DNA of 64,000 nt, taken from NCBI GenBank assembly GCA_014843695.1, contig CM026400.1:12900067-12964066 (forward strand), given 5' to 3'. The position numbers and the translations under genes were made by a program. This document shows, piece after piece, positions 23,001 to 38,000 of the stretch. This DNA comes from Archivesica marissinica (taxonomy: Eukaryota > Mollusca > Bivalvia > Venerida > Vesicomyidae). The notes beneath the pieces are model-generated. The model worked only from the letters and a program-made list of their open reading frames with translations. It did not search any database and had not been told where the DNA came from. Each line of letters begins with the position of its first letter. Position 1 is the first letter of the stretch.

Positions 23001-26000
23001 CAAGAAGTACATTGTAGAGAGTCGGACCGCAAAGACTGGGAAAAAGAATGGGATGGTAAAATTATATGTAGCGGTAATAGTTCAAATCAAACAGGTGTAG
23101 CAATTTTGATAAAAAACGGATTAAAAATAGAAATTATGAAAATATATGAAATTGTTATTGGACGCATGTTAGCAGTACAGGCCAAGATTGAAAATAAACA
23201 GATAATTATTATAAACATTTATGGCCCAAACAGGGACGACATGATGTTTTTTTCAAAAACTTGAAGATTTCATGAAGAACCACTCTGACAATTCATTCAT
23301 AACAGGTGGGGATCTTAACGTTCCTCTAGACCCAAATTTGGATAAACAAGGTGGTAACTATCAAACGCATTCAAAAAGTCGGAATAAATTAAAGTCACTT
23401 ATGGAAACATTTGAACTTGTTGATGTATATAGAATTCATAATCCAAACAAGAAAAGATACACTTGGCGTTCTGCGGTAAGACCAGGTATAGCATGTAGAC
23501 TTGATTATATACTCATCTCAAATGACATCCTGAACTTAGTAAAATGTTCGGATATAAAACAAAGTTTTAAGTCAGACCACTCTATAGTGTTTGTTGAAAT
23601 TGACTTTGATCCCATAGAAAGAGGCCCGGGTGTTTTCAAAATGAATAATAGTCTGCTTCTAGAAGACGAATATAAAGAAAACATGTCAAAAGCCATAAGT
23701 GAAACACGGGAAATAAATAAAGATGCAAATCCACAAATTAGATGGGAAATAATCAAAAGCACCATTCGAAATGAAACTATTAAATTTGCAAGCTACAAAA
23801 ATAAAATAAATACAAACTATTATAAAAACATTACAAAGGAAATTGAAGAAATAGAGAACAGACTATCCGATAAATACGAAGAAAATCTTATTAGAGATCT
23901 AAACCAAAAAAAGACAGAATTAGAAGAGTTTTATAATGAAAAGATAAATGGAATTATAACAAGAATCAAAAGTTACAAAATTGAGAATGGGGAAAGAAAT
24001 GTTAAATTATTGAAAGCACTAGAAAAAAGGAATGCCGAAAGAAAACTAATTACGAATTTAAATGTAGACGGTAAGACTGTTACAAATCAAAATGAAATCC
24101 TATATGAACAGAAACGATATTATGAAAACCTGTATAAAGAAAGTAAGCAGACAAATATAAATCATAATTTTTACAATGAACATGTAATACCTAAACTATC
24201 AGATGCTGAAAAGCAATCATGTGAAGGTATGATAACAGAAGATGAATGTAAACGAGCTATTAAGGATATGAAAAATGGCAAAAGTCCAGGATCCGATGGT
24301 ATAAATGTGGAATTCTACAAGTTATATTGGAACGAAATAAAAACAGATTTGGTAGCCTCTTTTAACTTCTCTTTAGAAACAGAATTACTTAGTCAATTAC
24401 AAGCACACAGTATAATCACATTATTACCTAAACCAGGGAAAGACTTATCTCTTCTTTCAAATTGGAGACCTATAAGCTTGTTAAACGTGGATTACAAGAT
24501 AGTTGCTAAAGTAATTGCTAACAGAATAAAGTCAGTCCTAGATAACTTAATAGACAACAGCCAAACAGGTTTTATAAAAGGCCGATATATAGGAGAAAAC
24601 ATACGGTTATTGTATGATGTCATAGAATATACTGAAAACAATAATGTTCCTGGTCTTTTATTCTTTGCCGATTTTGAAAAAGCGTTCGACAGCCTGAGCC
24701 ATAAGTTTATACAAACGGTACTAGATATATTTAATTTTGGCCCTATCCTAAAAGAATGGATCAAACTTTTCTACAATAACCCTTCAAGTTGTGTGTTATA
24801 TAACGGTTTTTTGTCAGAGTCATTTAGCATAAAAAGAGGGGTTAGACAAGGTTGTCCTTTATCACCGTATATTTTTATATTAGCTATCGAGTTACTATCC
24901 ATTGCAATACGTAATAATAATAATGTGAAAGGTATATCAATGTCCGACAAAGAAGTGAAAAATAGTATGTTTGCAGACGATGCCACTATTATTTTAGATG
25001 GCTCTAAGAAGAGCTATTCAGAAATGTTACAAATGTTTGATGACTTTGCATGTATTTCAGGCCTAAAACTTAATTATGATAAATGTTCAGTTCTCAGAAT
25101 AGGGTCTATTAGGAATCAGCATGATCTTATTTACTGTAGAAAGAAGAATGAAAAAATACAATGGACTCCAGAAAGTGCTAAAACGTTGGGTATCATTTTC
25201 CATGCAAAACCAAAACAAATACTTCATTTAAACTATGAACAACGAATACATCAATTCCATACCGATATCAAAAGATGGAAAGCTAGAAGACTAACTACAA
25301 TAGGTAATATCTCAGTGTATAAATCATTAATATTACCAAAATTAACATACTTATTCTCTGTCCTCCCAAACCCATCTGATGAAACTTTAAACATGTTAAC
25401 TCAAAACAGCTACGAATTTATATGGAACTCAAAAAGAGATAAAGTAAAACGTAACGTTGTAATACAAGACTTTAAATATGGAGGATTAAACATGATTGAT
25501 ATCAAGTTATTTCTAAACTCCATCAAATCCTTTTGGATCAAAAGAATAATCAATGTGTCGAATAAAGGTGCATGGACATTTATAATAAATAAACAGCTAC
25601 AAAAAATAGGCGGATGGCTTTTATTTTGAAGTAATATAACAACAAGAGACATAATGAAATTAAAAATTACAAGTACATTTTTAAAAGAAATTTTGATAGC
25701 ATGGAGCAAAATCAACTATGACAAAGACCCCCAACACATAAAAACGCAGATACTTTGGAATAACTCACATATAAAAAATAATAACGATACTATGGTATTC
25801 CCTCATTGGATCAACAAAAACATAATTTATGTCAAAGACATCTATAACATGGATACCAAAACATTTAAAACTCTAAAAGATTTAAATACGGAATATCAAA
25901 TATCTAACACTGAATTCCTCAATTATTATAAATTAATAGCATCAATTCCCAAAGAATGGATAAGGAAGCTGGAGAGTGTTGGTGACTTTGATACTCCTAC

Positions 26001-29000
26001 TGACAAGATAAATGCATATGAAATCTTAGATAAGACAAATACAAGCTATATAAATAAAAAACTTACTGAAATACAAAAAATGAAAAACTTACAAGATAAG
26101 ACAACATCACAAATAAAATGGGAACTGATTTTCCCGCAAAAACAGTTCAGTTGGAAAGATATATATACTAAGGCTTTTGAAATTTGCAAGGATAATATTC
26201 TTCAAAACTTTCAGTACAACTTCCTACATAGAAATATATTTTTATTCAAATGTAATTTAATTGAATCTAGCTTGTGTGATTTTTGTAGTATGGAAATAGA
26301 AAGTATAGATCACCTGTGCTGGAACTGCACAAGATCGCAATGTTTTTGGAATGAATTATTTAAATGGATGGAGGATATTGATATTGATATAAATCAAGCC
26401 AAATTCGATGTATATTTTCATACTAACAATAAAACAGTATCGTACATTTTATTATTTGCAAAATATTTTATACATACCTGCAAACAGAATAAGTTGTTAC
26501 CTAACATAATGATTTTTAAGCAAAAAGTAATTGCAAGAATTAAATTAGAAAAATATACAGCATTTCGAAACGATGAAATAGAAAAATTCAATAAGGATTG
26601 GAGTAATTTTATTCAATATATATAACAAGCCGAAGTAGATCTCTCTTTTTTTCTCTCTCTTGCGATATTTAGACAAGACTATTATTTTTCTATTTTTTGT
26701 GTTAATTTTTCTCTTCTTTTTCACATGCTTTGTCTAAACATAACATTCTTATATATTGAATTATGTAATGTATTGTATACATATGTAAATGTAACTGTTT
26801 TGTACACATTTCATTACTATGTTCTTTGTAAGGTACAAGTGGGATGGCCTCGACCCGCTTGCTACCTACGACGAGGCAAATAAACGGACCTTAAACGTGG
26901 CTCAAAAAACAAAAAAACAAAAATACAAAAAATATATATTCAGCATGAACTCAACAGATTTCAAACTTGAATAAGGAATATTCAGCATGAACTCAACAGA
27001 TTTCTGTGCCGTCTGATCTGGCTCTATGCTGTTTGCAAAAGCGACGTTAGTCGTGATTGGCAGGTTACGGGTTAATATCTAATAAATTAGAAGTGATCAA
27101 CAAAAAAAACAACAAAAAAACTCCAACACAAACATTAACCAAGAAATGCCTAACTGGTTTATACTCGGTCTGTAAATATCTGATTGTGTGGTCTATACTT
27201 GATCTGTAGATATCTGATTGTGTGGTCTATACTTGATCTGTAGATATCTGATTGTGTGGTCTATACTTGATCTGTAGATATCTGATTGTGTGGTCTATAC
27301 TCGGCCTGTAGCTATCTGATTGTGTGGTCTATACCTGGCCTGTAGATATCTGAGTGTGTGGTCTATACTTGGCCTGTAGATATCTGATTGTGTGGTCTAT
27401 TCTTGGCCTGTAGCTATCTGAGTGTGAGGTCTATACTTGATCTGTAGATATCTGATTGTGTGGTCTATACTTGGCCTGTAGATATCTGATTGTGTGGTCT
27501 ATACCTGGCCTGTAGATATCTGAGTGTGTGGTCTATACTTGATCTGTAGATATCTGATTGTGTGGTCTATACTTGGCCTGTATATATCTGATTGTGTGGT
27601 CTATACCTGGCCTGTAGCTATCTGAGTATGTGGTCTATACTTGGCCTGTATATATCTGATTGTGTGGTCTATACTTGGCCTGTAGATATCTGATTGTGTG
27701 GTCTATACTTGGCATGTAGATATCTGATTGTGTGGTCTATGCGTGGCCTGTAGATATCTGATTGTGTGGTCTATACTTGACCTGTAGATATCTGAGTGTG
27801 TGGTCTATACTTGGCCTGTAGATATCTGATTGTGTGGTCTATACTCGGCCTGTATATATCTGATTGTGTGGTCTATACCTGGTCTGTAGATAACTTTTTG
27901 TGTGGTCTATACGTTGCCTGTAGCTATCTGATTGTGTGGTCTATACTTGATCTGTAGATATCTGATTGTGTGGTCTATACCTGGCCTGTAGATATCTGAT
28001 TGTGTGGTCTATACTTGGCCTGTAGATATCTGATTGTGTGGTCTATACCTGGCCTGTAGCTATCTGAGTGTGTGGTCAATACCTGGCCTGTAGACTGTGT
28101 GGTTTGTTCTCCTCGGTCTGTTGATGTTTGACTGTGTGGTTTATGCTCGGTCTGTTGATGTTTGACTGTGTTGTTTATTCTCGGTCTGTTGATGTTTGAC
28201 TGTGTGGTTTATTCTCGGTTTGTTGATGTTTGACTGTGTGGTTTATGCTCGGTCTGTTGATGTTTGACTGTGTTGCTTATTCCTGGCCTGTAGACTGTGT
28301 GGTTTATTCTCGGTCTGTTGATGTTTGAGTGTGTGGTTTATGCTCGGTCTGTTGATGTTTGACTGTGTGGTTTATACCTGGCCTGTAGACTGTGTGGTTT
28401 ATTCTCGGTCTGTTGATGTTTGACTGTGTGGTTTATACCTGGCCTGTAGACTGTGTGGTTTATTCTCGGTCTATTGATGTTTGACTGTGTGGTTTATTCT
28501 CGGTCTGTTGATGTTTGACTGTGTGGTTTATGCTCGGTCTGTTGATGTTTGACTGTGTTGCTTATTCCTGGCCTGTAGACTGTGTGGTTTATTCTCGGTC
28601 TGTTGATGTTTGACTGTGTGGTTTATGCTCGGTCTGTTGATGTTTGACTGTGTGGTTTATACCTGGCCTGTAGACTGTGTGGTTTATTCTCGGTCTGTTG
28701 ATGTTTGACTGTGTGGTTTATACCTGGCCTGTAGACTGTGTGGTTTATTCTCGGTCTATTGATGTTTGACTGTGTGGTTTATTCTCGGTCTGTTGATGTT
28801 TGACTGTGTGGTTTATTCTCGGTCTGTTGATGTTTGATTGTGTGGTTTATTCTCGGTCTGTTGATGTTTGACTGTGTGGTTTATGCTCGGTCTGTTGATG
28901 TTTGACTGTGTGGTTTATACCTGGCCTGTAGACTGTGTGGTTTATTCTCGGTCTGTTGATGTTTGACTGTGTGGTTTATACCTGGCCTGTAGACTGTGTG

Positions 29001-32000
29001 GTTTATTCTCGGTCTATTGATGTTTGACTGTGTTGTTTATTCTCGGTCTGTTGATGTTTGATTGTGTTGTTTATTCTCGGTCTGTTGATGTTTGACTGTG
29101 TGGTTTATTCTCGGTCTGTTGATGTTTGACTGTGTGGTTTATTCTCGGTCTGTTGATGTTTGATTGTGTTGTTTATTCTCGGTCTGTTGATGTTTGACTG
29201 TGTGGTTTATTCTCGGTCTGTTGATGTTTGACTGTGTGGTTTATACCTGGCCTGTAGACTGTGTGGTTTATTCTCGGTCTGTTGATGTTTGACTGTGTGG
29301 TTTATACCTGGCCTGTAGACTGTGTGGTTTATTCTCGGTCTATTGATGTTTGACTGTGTGGTTTATTCTCGGTCTGTTGATGTTTGACTGTGTTGTTTAT
29401 TCTCGGTCTGTTGATGTTTGATTGTGTTGTTTATTCTCGGTCTGTTGATGTTTGACTGTGTGGTTTATTCTCGGTCTGTTGATGTTTGACTGTGTGGTTT
29501 ATTCTCGGTCTGTTGATGTTTGATTGTGTTGTTTATTCTCGGTCTGTAGATGTTTGACTGTGTGGTTTATTCTCGGTCTGTTGATGTTTGATTGTGTGGT
29601 TTATTCTCGGTCTGTTGATGTTTGATTGTGTTGTTTATTCTCGGTCTGTTGATGTTTGACTGTGTGGTTTATTCTCGGTCTGTTGATGTTTGACTGTGTG
29701 GTTTATACTCGATCCGTTGATGTTTGAATGTGTGGTTTGTTCTCGGTCTGTTGATGTTTGATTGTGTTGTTTATTCTCGGTCTGTTGATGTTTGACTGTG
29801 TGGTTTATACTCGATCCGTTGATGTTTGACTGTGTGGTTTATTCTCGGTCTGTTGATGTTTGACTGTGTTGCTTATTCTCGGTCTGTTGATGTTTGACTG
29901 TGTGGTTTATACCAGGCCTGTAGACTGTGTGGTTTATTCTCGGTCTATTGATGTTTGACTGTGTGGTTTATTCTCGGTTTGTTGATGTTTGACTGTGTGG
30001 TTTATGCTCGGTCTGTTGATGTTTGACTGTGTTGCTTATTCCTGGCCTGTAGACTGTGTGGTTTATTCTCGGTCTGTTGATGTTTGAGTGTGTGGTTTAT
30101 GCTCGGTCTGTTGATGTTTGACTGTGTGGTTTATACCTGGCCTGTAGACTGTGTGGTTTATTCTCGGTCTGTTGATGTTTGACTGTGTGGTTTATACCTG
30201 GCCTGTAGACTGTGTGGTTTATTCTCGGTCTATTGATGTTTGACTGTGTGGTTTATGCTCGGTCTGTTGATGTTTGACTGTGTTGCTTATTCCTGGCCTG
30301 TAGACTGTGTGGTTTATTCTCGGTCTGTTGATGTTTGACTGTGTGGTTTATGCTCGGTCTGTTGATGTTTGACTGTGTGGTTTATACCTGGCCTGTAGAC
30401 TGTGTGGTTTATTCTCGGTCTGTTGATGTTTGACTGTGTGGTTTATACCTGGCCTGTAGACTGTGTGGTTTATTCTCGGTCTATTGATGTTTGACTGTGT
30501 GGTTTATTCTCGGTCTGTTGATGTTTGACTGTGTTGTTTATTCTCGGTCTGTTGATGTTTGATTGTGTTGTTTATTCTCGGTCTGTTGATGTTTGACTGT
30601 GTGGTTTATTCTCGGTCTGTTGATGTTTGACTGTGTGGTTTATTCTCGGTCTGTTGATGTTTGATTGTGTTGTTTATTCTCGGTCTGTAGATGTTTGACT
30701 GTGTGGTTTATTCTCGGTCTGTTGATGTTTGACTGTGTGGTTTATTCTCGGTCTGTTGATGTTTGATTGTGTTGTTTATTCTCGGTCTGTTGATGTTTGA
30801 CTGTGTTGTTTATTCTCGGTCTGTTGATGTTTGACTGTGTGGTTTATTCTCGGTCTGTTGATGTTTGATTGTGTGGTTTATTCTCGGTCTGTTGATGTTT
30901 GATTGTGTGGTTTCTTCTCGGTCTGTTGATGTTTGACTGTGTGGTTTATTCTCGGTCTGTTGATGTTTGACTGTGTGGTTTATACTCGATCCGTTGATGT
31001 TTGAATGTGTGGTTTATTCTCGGTCTGTTGATGTTTGATTGTGTTGTTTATTCTCGGTCTGTTGATGTTTGACTGTGTGGTTTATACTCGATCCGTTGAT
31101 GTTTGACTGTGTGGTTTATTCTCGGTTTGTTGATGTTTGACTGTGTGGTTTATACCAGGCCTGTAGACTGTGTGGTTTATTCTCGGTCTATTGATGTTTG
31201 ACTGTGTGGTTTATTCTCGGTTTGTTGATGTTTGACTGTGTGGTTTATGCTCGGTCTGTTGATGTTTGACTGTGTTGCTTATTCCTGGCCTGTAGACTGT
31301 GTGGTTTATTCTCGGTCTGTTGATGTTTGAGTGTGTGGTTTATGCTCGGTCTGTTGATGTTTGACTGTGTGGTTTATACCTGGCCTGTAGACTGTGTGGT
31401 TTATTCTCGGTCTGTTGATGTTTGACTGTGTGGTTTATACCTGGCCTGTAGACTGTGTGGTTTATTCTCGGTCTATTGATGTTTGACTGTGTGGTTTATT
31501 CTCGGTCTATTGATGTTTGACTGTGTGGTTTATGCTCGGTCTGTTGATGTTTGACTGTGTTGCTTATTCCTGGCCTGTAGACTGTGTGGTTTATTCTCGG
31601 TCTGTTGATGTTTGACTGTGTGGTTTATGCTCGGTCTGTTGATGATCGACTGTGTGGTTTATACCTGGCCTGTAGACTGTGTGGTTTATTCTCGGTCTGT
31701 TGATGTTTGACTGTGTGGTTTATACCTGGCCTGTAGACTGTGTGGTTTATTCTCGGTCTATTGATGTTTGACTGTGTGGTTTATTCTCGGTCTGTTGATG
31801 TTTGACTCTGTTGTTTATTCTCGGTCTGTTGATGTTTGATTGTGTTGTTTATTCTCGGTCTGTTGATGTTTGACTGTGTGGTTTATTCTCGGTCTGTTGA
31901 TGTTTGACTGTGTGGTTTATTCTCGGTCTGTTGATGTTTGATTGTGTTGTTTATTCTCGGTCTGTAGATGTTTGACTGTGTGGTTTATTCTCGGTCTGTT

Positions 32001-35000
32001 GATGTTTGACTGTGTTGTTTATTCTCGGTCTGTTGATGTTTGACTGTGTGGTTTATTCTCGGTCTGTTGATGTTTGATTGTGTGGTTTCTTCTCGGTCTG
32101 TTGATGTTTGATTGTGTTGTTTATTCTCGGTCTGTTGATGTTTGACTGTGTGGTTTATTCTCGGTCTGTTGATGTTTGACTGTGTGGTTTATACTCGATC
32201 CGTTGATGTTTGAATGTGTGGTTTATTCTCTGTCTGTTGATGTTTGATTGTGTTGTTTATTCTCCGTCTGTTGATGTTTGACTGTGTGGTTTATACTCGA
32301 TCCGTTGATGTTTGACTGTGTGGTTTATTCTCGGTCTGTTGATGTTTGACTGTGTTGCTTATTCCTGGCCTGTAGACTGTGTGGTTTATTCTCGGTCTGT
32401 TGATGTTTGACTGTGTGGTTTATACCTGGACTGTAGACTGTGTGGTTTATTCTCGGTCTGTTGATGTTTGACTGTGTGGTTTATACCTGGCCTGTAGACT
32501 GTGTGGTTTATTCTCGGTCTGTTGATGTTTGACTGTGTGGTTTATACCTGGCATGTAGACTGTGTGGTTTATTCTCGGTCTATTGATGTTTGACTGTGTG
32601 GTTTATTCTCGGTCTGTTGATGTTTGACTGTGTTGTTTATTCTCGGTCTGTTGATGTTTGATTGTGTTGTTTATTCTCGGTCTGTTGATGTTTGACTGTG
32701 TGGTTTATTCTCGGTCTGTTGATGTTTGACTGTGTGGTTTATTCTCGGTCTGTTGATGTTTGATTGTGTTGTTTATTCTCGGTCTGTAGATGTTTGACTG
32801 TGTGGTTTATTCTCGGTCTGTTGATGTTTGACTGTGTGGTTTATTCTCGGTCTGTTGATTTTTGATTGTGTTGTTTATTCTTGGTCTGTTGATGTTTGAC
32901 TGTGTTGTTTATTCACGGTCTGTTGATGTTTGACTGTGTGGTTTATTCTCGGTCTGTTGATGTTTGATTGTGTGGTTTATTCTCGGTCTGTTGATGTTTG
33001 ATTGTGTTGTTTATTCTCGGTCTGTTGATGTTTGACTGTGTGGTTTATTCTCGGTCTGTTGATGTTTGACTGTGTTGTTTATACTCGATCCGTTGATGTT
33101 TGACTGTGTGGTTTATTCTCGGTCTGTTGATGTTTGATTGTGTTGTTTATTCTCGGTCTGTTGATGTTTGACAGTGTGGTTTATACTCGATCCGTTGATG
33201 TTTGACTGTGTGGTTTATTCTCGGTCTGTTGATGTTTGACTGTGTTGCTTATTCCTGGCCTGTAGACTGTGTGGTTTATTCTCGGTCTGTTGATGTTTGA
33301 GTGTGTGGTTTATGCTCGGTCTGTTGATGTTTGACTGTGTGGTTTATACCTGGCCTGTAGACTGTGTGGTTTATTCTCGGTCTGTTGATGTTTGACTGTG
33401 TGGTTTATACCTGGCCTGTAGACTGTGTGGTTTATTCTCGGTCTATTGATGTTTGACTGTGTGGTTTATTCTCGGTCTGTTGATGTTTGACTGTGTGGTT
33501 TATGCTCGGTCTGTTGATGTTTGACTGTGTTGCTTATTCCTGGCCTGTAGACTGTGTGGTTTATTCTCGGTCTGTTGATGTTTGACTGTGTGGTTTATGC
33601 TCGGTCTGTTGATGTTTGACTGTGTGGTTTATACCTGGCCTGTAGACTGTGTGGTTTATTCTCGGTCTGTTGATGTTTGACTGTGTGGTTTATACCTGGC
33701 CTGTAGACTGTGTGGTTTATTCTCGGTCTATTGATGTTTGACTGTGTGGTTTATTCTCGGTCTGTTGATGTTTGACTGTGTGTTATCGGCTTGTGTGTGG
33801 TTTATCTCGGTCTGTTGATGTTTGACTGTGTGTTTGTTTATTCTCGGTCTTTGATGTTTGACTGTGTGGTTTATTCTCGGTCTGTTGATGTTTGACTGTG
33901 TGGTTTATTCTCGGTCTGTTGATGTTTGACTGTGTTGTTTATTCTCGGTCTGTTGATGTTTGACTGTGTTGTTTATTCTCGGTCTGTTGATGTTTGACTG
34001 TGTGGTTTATGCTCGGTCTGTTGATGTTTGACTGTGTGGTTTATACCTGGCCTGTAGACTGTGTGTTTATTCTCGGTCTGTTGATGTTTGACTGTGGTTT
34101 ATACTGGCCTGTAGACTGTGTGGTTTATTCTCGGTCTATTGATGTTTGACTGTGTGGTTTATTCTCGGTCTGTTGATGTTTGACTGTGTGGTTTATGCTC
34201 GGTCTGTTGATGTTTGACTGTGTTGCTTATTCCTGGCCTGTAGACTGTGTGGTTTATTCTCGGTCTGTTGATGTTTGACTGTGTGGTTTATGCTCGGTCT
34301 GTTGATGTTTGACTGTGTGGTTTATACCTGGCCTGTAGACTGTGTGGTTTATTCTCGGTCTGTTGATGTTTGACTGTGTGGTTTATACCTGGCCTGTAGA
34401 CTGTGTGGTTTATTCTCGGTCTATTGATGTTTGACTGTGTGTTTATTCTCGGTCTGTTGATGTTTGATTGTGTTGTTTATTCTCGGTCTGTTGATGTTTG
34501 ACTGTGTGGTTTATTCTCGGTCTGTTGATGTTTGACTGTGTGGTTTATTCTCGGTCTGTTGATGTTTGATTGTGTTGTTTATTCTCGGTCTGTTGATGTT
34601 TGACTGTGTGGTTTATACCTGGCCTGTAGACTGTGTGGTTTATTCTCGGTCTATTGATGTTTGAGTGTGTGGTTTATGCTCGGTATGTTGATGTTTGACT
34701 GTGTGGTTTATACCTGGCCTGTAGACTGTGTGGTTTATTCTCGGTCTGTTGTTGTTTGACTGTGTGGTTTATACCTGGCTTGTAGACTGTGTGGTGTATT
34801 CTCGGTCTATTGATGTTTGACTGTGTGGTTTATTCTCGGTCTGTTGATGTTTGACTGTGTGGTTTATGCTCGGTCTGTTGATGTTTGACTGTGTTGCTTA
34901 TTCCTGGCCTGTAGACTGTGTGGTTTATTCTCGGTCTGTTGATGTTTGACTGTGTGGTTGCTCGGTCTGTTGATGTTTGACTGTGTGGTTTATACCTGGC

Positions 35001-38000
35001 CTGTAGACTGTGTGGTTTATTCTCGGTCTATTGCTGTTTGACTGTGTGGTTTATTCTCGGTCTGTTGATGTTTGACTGTATTGTTTATTCTCGGTCTGTT
35101 GATGTTTGATTGTGTGGTTTATGCTCGGTCTGTTGATGTTTGACTGTGTGGTTTATACCTGGCCTGTAGACTGTGTGGTTTATTCTCGGTCTATTGATGT
35201 TTGACTGTGTGGTTTATTCTCGGTCTGTTGATGTTTGACTGTGTGGTTTATGCTCGGTCTGTTGATGTTTGACTGTGTTGCTTATTCCTGGCCTGTAGAC
35301 AGTGTGGTTAATTCTCGGTCTGTTGATGTTTGACTGTGTGGTTTATGCTCGGTCTGTTGATGTTTGACTGTGTGGTTTATACCTGGCCTGTAGACTGTGT
35401 GATTTATTCTCGGTCTGTTGATGTTTGACTGTGTGGTTTATACTCGATCCGTTGATGTTTGACTGTGTGGTTTATTCTCGGTCTGTTGATGTTTGATTGT
35501 GTTGTTTATTCTCGGTCTGTTGATGTTTGACTGTGTGGTTTATACTCGATACGTTGATGTTTGACTGTGTGGTTTATTCTCGGTCTGTTGATGTTTGACA
35601 GTGTTGCTTATTCCTGGCCTGTAGACAGTGTGGTTTATTCTCGGTATGTTGATGTTTGACTGTGTGGTTTATACCTGGCCTGTAGACTGTGTGGTTTATT
35701 CTCGGTCTATTGATGTTTGACTGTGTGGTTTATTCTCTGTCTGTTGATGTTTGACTGTTTTGTTTATTCTCGGTCTGTTGATGTTTGATTGTGTTGTTTA
35801 TTCTCGGTCTGTTGATGTTTGACTGTGTGGTTTATTCTCGGTCTGTTGATGTTTGACTGTGTTGTTTATTCTCGGTCTGTTGATGTTTGATTGTGTTGTT
35901 TATTCTCGGTCTGTTGATGTTTGATTGTGTTGTTTATTCTCGGTCTGTTGATGTTTGACTGTGTGGTTTATTCTCGGTCTGTTGATGTTTGACTGTGTGG
36001 TTTATACTCGATCCGTTGATGTTTGACTGTGTGGTTTATTCTCGGTCTGTTGATGTTTGATTGTGTTGTTTATTCTCGGTCTGTTGATGTTTGACTGTGT
36101 GGTTTATACTCGATCCGTTGATGTTTGACTGTGTGGTTTATTCTCGGTCTGTTGATGTTTGACTGTGTTGCTTATTCCTGGCCTGTAGACTGTGTGGTTT
36201 ATTCTCGGTCTGTTGATGTTTGAGTGTGTGGTTTATGCTCGGTCTGTTGATGTTTGACTGTGTGGTTTATACCTGGCCTGTAGACTGTGTGGTTTATTCT
36301 CGGTCTGTTGATGTTTGACTGTGTGGTTTATACCTGGCCTGTAGACTGTGTGGTTTATTCTCGGTCTATTGATGTTTGACTGTGTGGTTTATTCTCGGTC
36401 TGTTGATGTTTGACTGTGTGGTTTATGCTCGGTCTGTTGATGTTTGACTGTGTTGCTTATTCCTGGCCTGTAGACTGTGTGGTTTATTCTCGGTCTGTTG
36501 ATGTTTGACTGTGTGGTTTATGCTCGGTCTGTTGATGTTTGACTGTGTGGTTTATACCTGGCCTGTAGACTGTGTGGTTTATTCTCGGTCTGTTGATGTT
36601 TGACTGTGTGGTTTATACCTGGCCTGTAGACTGTGTGGTTTATTCTCGGTCTATTGATGTTTGAATGTGTGGTTTATTCTCGGTCTGTTGATGTTTGACT
36701 GTGTTGTTTATTCTCGGTCTGTTGATGTTTGATTGTGTTGTTTATTCTCAGTCTGTTGATGTTTGACTGTGTGGTTTATTCTCGGTCTGTTGATGTTTGA
36801 TTGTGTTGTTTATTCTCGGTCTGTTTATGTTTGACTGTGTTGTTTATTCTCGGTCTGTTGATGTTTGACTGTTTGGTTTATTCTCGGTCTGTTGATGTTT
36901 GATTGTGTGGTTTATTCTCAGTCTGTTGATGTTTGATTGTGTTGTTTATTCTCGGTCTGTTGATGTTTGACTGTGTGGTTTATTCTCGGTCTGTTGATGT
37001 TTGACTGTGTGGTTTATACTCGATCCGTTGATGTTTGACTGTGTGGTTTATTCTCGGTCTGTTGATGTTTGACTGTGTGGTTTATACTCGATCCGTTGAT
37101 GTTTGACTGTGTGGTTTATTCTCGGTCTGTTGATGTTTGATTGTGTTGTTTATTCTCGGTCTGTTGATGTTTGACTGTGTGGTTTATACTCGATCCGTTG
37201 ATGTTTGACTGTGTGGTTTATTCTCGGTCTGTTGATGTTTGAGTGTGTGGTTTATGCTCGGTCTGTTGATGTTTGACTGTGTGGTTTATACCTGGCCTGT
37301 AGACTGTGTGGTTTATTCTCTGTCTGTTGATGTTTGACTGTGTGGTTTATACCTGGCCTGTAGACTGTGTGGTTTATTCTCGATCTATTGATGTTTGACT
37401 GTGTGGTTTATTCTCGGTCTGTTGATGTTTGACTGTGTGGTTTATGCTCGGTCTGTTGATGTTTGACTGTGTTGCTTATTCCTGGCCTGTAGACTGTGGT
37501 TTATTCTCGGTCTGTTGATGTTTGAGTGTGTGGTTTATGCTCGGTCTGTTGATGTTTGACTGTGTGGTTTATACCTGGCCTGTAGACTGTGTGGTTTATT
37601 CTCTGTCTGTTGATGTTTGACTGTGTGGTTTATACCTGGCCTGTAGACTGTGTGGTTTATTCTCGGTCTATTGATGTTTGACTGTGTGGTTTATTCTCGG
37701 TCTGTTGATGTTTGACTGTGTGGTTTTGCTCGGTCTGTTGATGTTTGACTGTGTGGTTTATACCTGGCCTGTAGACTGTGTGGTTTATTCTCGGTCTATT
37801 GCTGTTTGACTGTGTGGTTTATTCTCGGTCTGTTGATGTTTGACTGTATTGTTTATTCTCGGTCTGTTGATGTTTGATTGTGTGGTTTATGCTCGGTCTG
37901 TTGATGTTTGACTGTGTGGTTTATACCTGGCCTGTAGACTGTGTGGTTTATTCTCGGTCTATTGATGTTTGACTGTGTGGTTTATTCTCGGTCTGTTGAT

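Larger units (their letters stand above)
22884..26930 (+). mobile_element. L1/Tx1-like non-LTR retrotransposon, nearly intact
   Basis: About 4 kb element with one long protein made of an AP-type endonuclease, a reverse transcriptase and a Cys/His C-terminal motif, then a 3' UTR with aataaa at about 26879 and an A-rich end (26904-26930). No ORF1 is seen, so it is 5'-truncated or the first ORF is lost. The coding frame is broken only by one +1 frameshift in a T7 run (about 23247-23253) and one in-frame TGA at 25627-25629. Inserted antisense in intron 1 of the sushi gene. It may represent the machinery class that moved the SINEs here, though the tails were not matched. Confidence 0.92.
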
